Source: JAJPJX01 sp964568355 (GTDB lineage Bacteria; Acidobacteriota; Terriglobia; Bryobacterales; Bryobacteraceae). From it: a stretch of DNA of 5,985 nucleotides. The notes beneath the pieces are model-generated. The model was not told where the DNA came from. It searched no databases and was given only the letters and a program-made list of their open reading frames with translations. Both the position numbers and the translations under genes were made by a program. Positions 5,452 through 5,985 of this stretch are shown one piece after another (the first letter of the stretch is position 1; every line of letters starts with the position of its first letter). The stretch covers positions 1-5,985 of the forward strand of contig CAZMRK010000033.1 of assembly GCA_964568355.1 (NCBI GenBank), given 5' to 3'.

Positions 5452-5880
5452 TTATTTCAGGGGTGAGTAATCGGCGGCATCCATGAAAACGGAATCCACT
5501 TTCATGACGAGCTTGCCGTTGACTTCGGATTCCTTCTGGACCTTCTGCCACTCCGGATCGGCTCGGAACGCCTCCCAATTTTTCTTGGCCTGCTCGCGGC
5601 TGGCGTGGGCGATGATGTAGATCAACGTATTGGCGGATGCGGGCGCGTCCTGGGGGACCCAATAGCCGATGTTGGTCATGCCGTGCTTCTCGAAGATCCG
5701 CCTCGTGTGATTCCGGAAACGCGCCTGGAGAGCCTCCAGCTTGCCATCATACGTGTGATAAGTGCGCAACTCGAAGACGCGCTTGGACTGGGCACCGAGG
5801 ACCGCGTTGAGGAGCAGTGCGCCGCCGGCCATCACGGCGGACAGCGTCAGGGCGAGGTGGAGGAATGTTCGCAGATGCAT
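5452..5880 (-). CDS. Exported NIPSNAP-family protein
   Basis: The chosen start gives 142 residues. Residues about 4-30 (MHLRTFLHLALTLSAVMAGG and onward to VLGA) form a signal peptide or anchor, and about 34-135 form a NIPSNAP ferredoxin-like (dimeric alpha/beta-barrel) domain. The domain has the typical opening VFELRTYHTYDGKLEALQ, then F-x-x-H-x-x-x-I-F-E-K-H-G-M (55-68), GYWVP (72-76), LIYIIAH (86-92), and A-W/F-x-x-F-x-x-D-P-E-W (103-111, WEAFRADPEW). Bacterial NIPSNAP proteins are mostly of unknown function, and export is the notable trait here. The frame could extend to a TTG at 5895, adding five residues, but ATG at 5880 is preferred because the signal peptide begins there and TACACT ends 6 nt upstream. 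No Shine-Dalgarno is seen at either start. A hairpin follows the gene. Confidence 0.9.
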   Translation of the reverse strand: MHLRTFLHLALTLSAVMAGGALLLNAVLGAQSKRVFELRTYHTYDGKLEALQARFRNHTRRIFEKHGMTNIGYWVPQDAPASANTLIYIIAHASREQAKKNWEAFRADPEWQKVQKESEVNGKLVMKVDSVFMDAADYSPLK

Positions 5881-5886
5881 GGTGCC

Positions 5887-5893
5887 AGTGTAC
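5887..5893 (-). promoter_or_regulatory. -10-like GTACACT placed for a leaderless NIPSNAP transcript
   Basis: On the minus strand GTACACT-N6-ATG places a -10-like hexamer (TACACT, 4/6 to TATAAT) 6 nt before the start codon, so transcription would begin at or next to the ATG. No -35 is obvious at 17 bp. The missing Shine-Dalgarno agrees with leaderless translation. Confidence 0.35.
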
Positions 5894-5896
5894 AAC

Positions 5897-5943
5897 GACG
5901 TGGCAGAAACGCTGCGAACGGCTGCACCGGCGGACGTGGCAGA
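5897..5943. repeat. Two copies of an 11-bp direct repeat in the divergent promoter region
   Basis: GACGTGGCAGA occurs at 5897-5907 and 5933-5943, 36 bp apart start to start. Both copies lie between the two TACACT hexamers, so they could be operator sites for a shared regulator. Chance is not excluded in GC-rich DNA. Confidence 0.4.
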
Positions 5944-5958
5944 TCAATTCGGAAAAGC

Positions 5959-5965
5959 GTACACT
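5959..5965 (+). promoter_or_regulatory. -10-like GTACACT before the start at 5972
   Basis: The plus strand has the same GTACACT-N6-ATG layout as the minus-strand NIPSNAP start, with the second 11-bp repeat (5933-5943) about where a -35 or activator site would be. Confidence 0.3.
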
Positions 5966-5971
5966 CCAGGT

Positions 5972-5985
5972 ATGGAGCTGCATCT
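5972..5985 (+). CDS. Possible start of a divergent gene, cut by the right edge
   Basis: ATG at 5972 opens M-E-L-H and then leaves the window. The only support is its position: it is divergent from the NIPSNAP gene and preceded by TACACT at the same 6-nt distance. The product cannot be judged. Confidence 0.3.

Noticed and set aside
5333..5662. N-terminal extension of the small helical protein up to 5662
   Set aside because: The extension overlaps the NIPSNAP coding region in another frame, is low-complexity Arg/Gly/Pro-rich, and a ribosome binding site plus signal peptide sit at 5332.
5881..5895. Upstream TTG start of the NIPSNAP protein
   Set aside because: It has no ribosome binding site, adds five residues before the signal peptide and would place the -10-like TACACT inside the coding region; ATG at 5880 fits better, though not proven.
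1..5985. CRISPR array, tRNA, rRNA, insertion sequence or toxin-antitoxin genes
   Set aside because: No regularly spaced repeats, clover-leaf or transposase motifs were seen; the short palindromes are intergenic and the coding regions are otherwise explained.

Overview
The window is GC-rich and densely coded, with six genes or gene parts I can support plus a possible seventh start at the right edge. No taxon marker is present. An exported NIPSNAP protein, an exported CocE/NonD hydrolase, a secreted HEAT-repeat protein, a bactofilin and a kinase-fold envelope protein together suggest a soil-type Acidobacteriota of the Solibacter/Bryobacter kind. This is inference from gene style, not proof.

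Left part (1-2614, minus strand): an exported alpha/beta-hydrolase of the CocE/NonD (peptidase S15) family with an intact Ser-Asp-His triad is followed after 19 nt by a secreted HEAT-repeat protein, which runs off the left edge. The two look like one operon. The hydrolase start lacks a well-placed Shine-Dalgarno and has a -10-like hexamer almost against the ATG, whereas the HEAT gene has a clear ribosome binding site. Upstream of the operon lies a 59-bp near-perfect palindrome with A4/T4 ends, either a bidirectional terminator or a REP/MITE-like repeat.

Centre (2753-4833): a bactofilin gene (minus strand, TTG start behind a strong GAGGAGG) is divergent from a gene for a 442-residue membrane protein. 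That protein has a degenerate kinase domain, one membrane helix, a Pro/Ala-rich linker and a C-terminal SPOR-like domain. All three core kinase motifs are altered, so it reads as a pseudokinase joined to a peptidoglycan-sensing module. With the bactofilin next door, this pair is the most interesting part of the window and suggests an envelope or morphogenesis role. A sigma-54-like GG-N10-GC site precedes the bactofilin gene.

Right part (4834-5985): a cluster of small palindromes separates the pseudokinase gene from a convergent 127-residue exported helical protein of unknown function. Upstream of that gene, on the same strand, is an exported NIPSNAP-family protein. Between the NIPSNAP start and a possible divergent start at 5972, both strands carry the same GTACACT-N6-ATG arrangement, plus an 11-bp direct repeat. 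This looks like a symmetric divergent promoter for leaderless transcripts.
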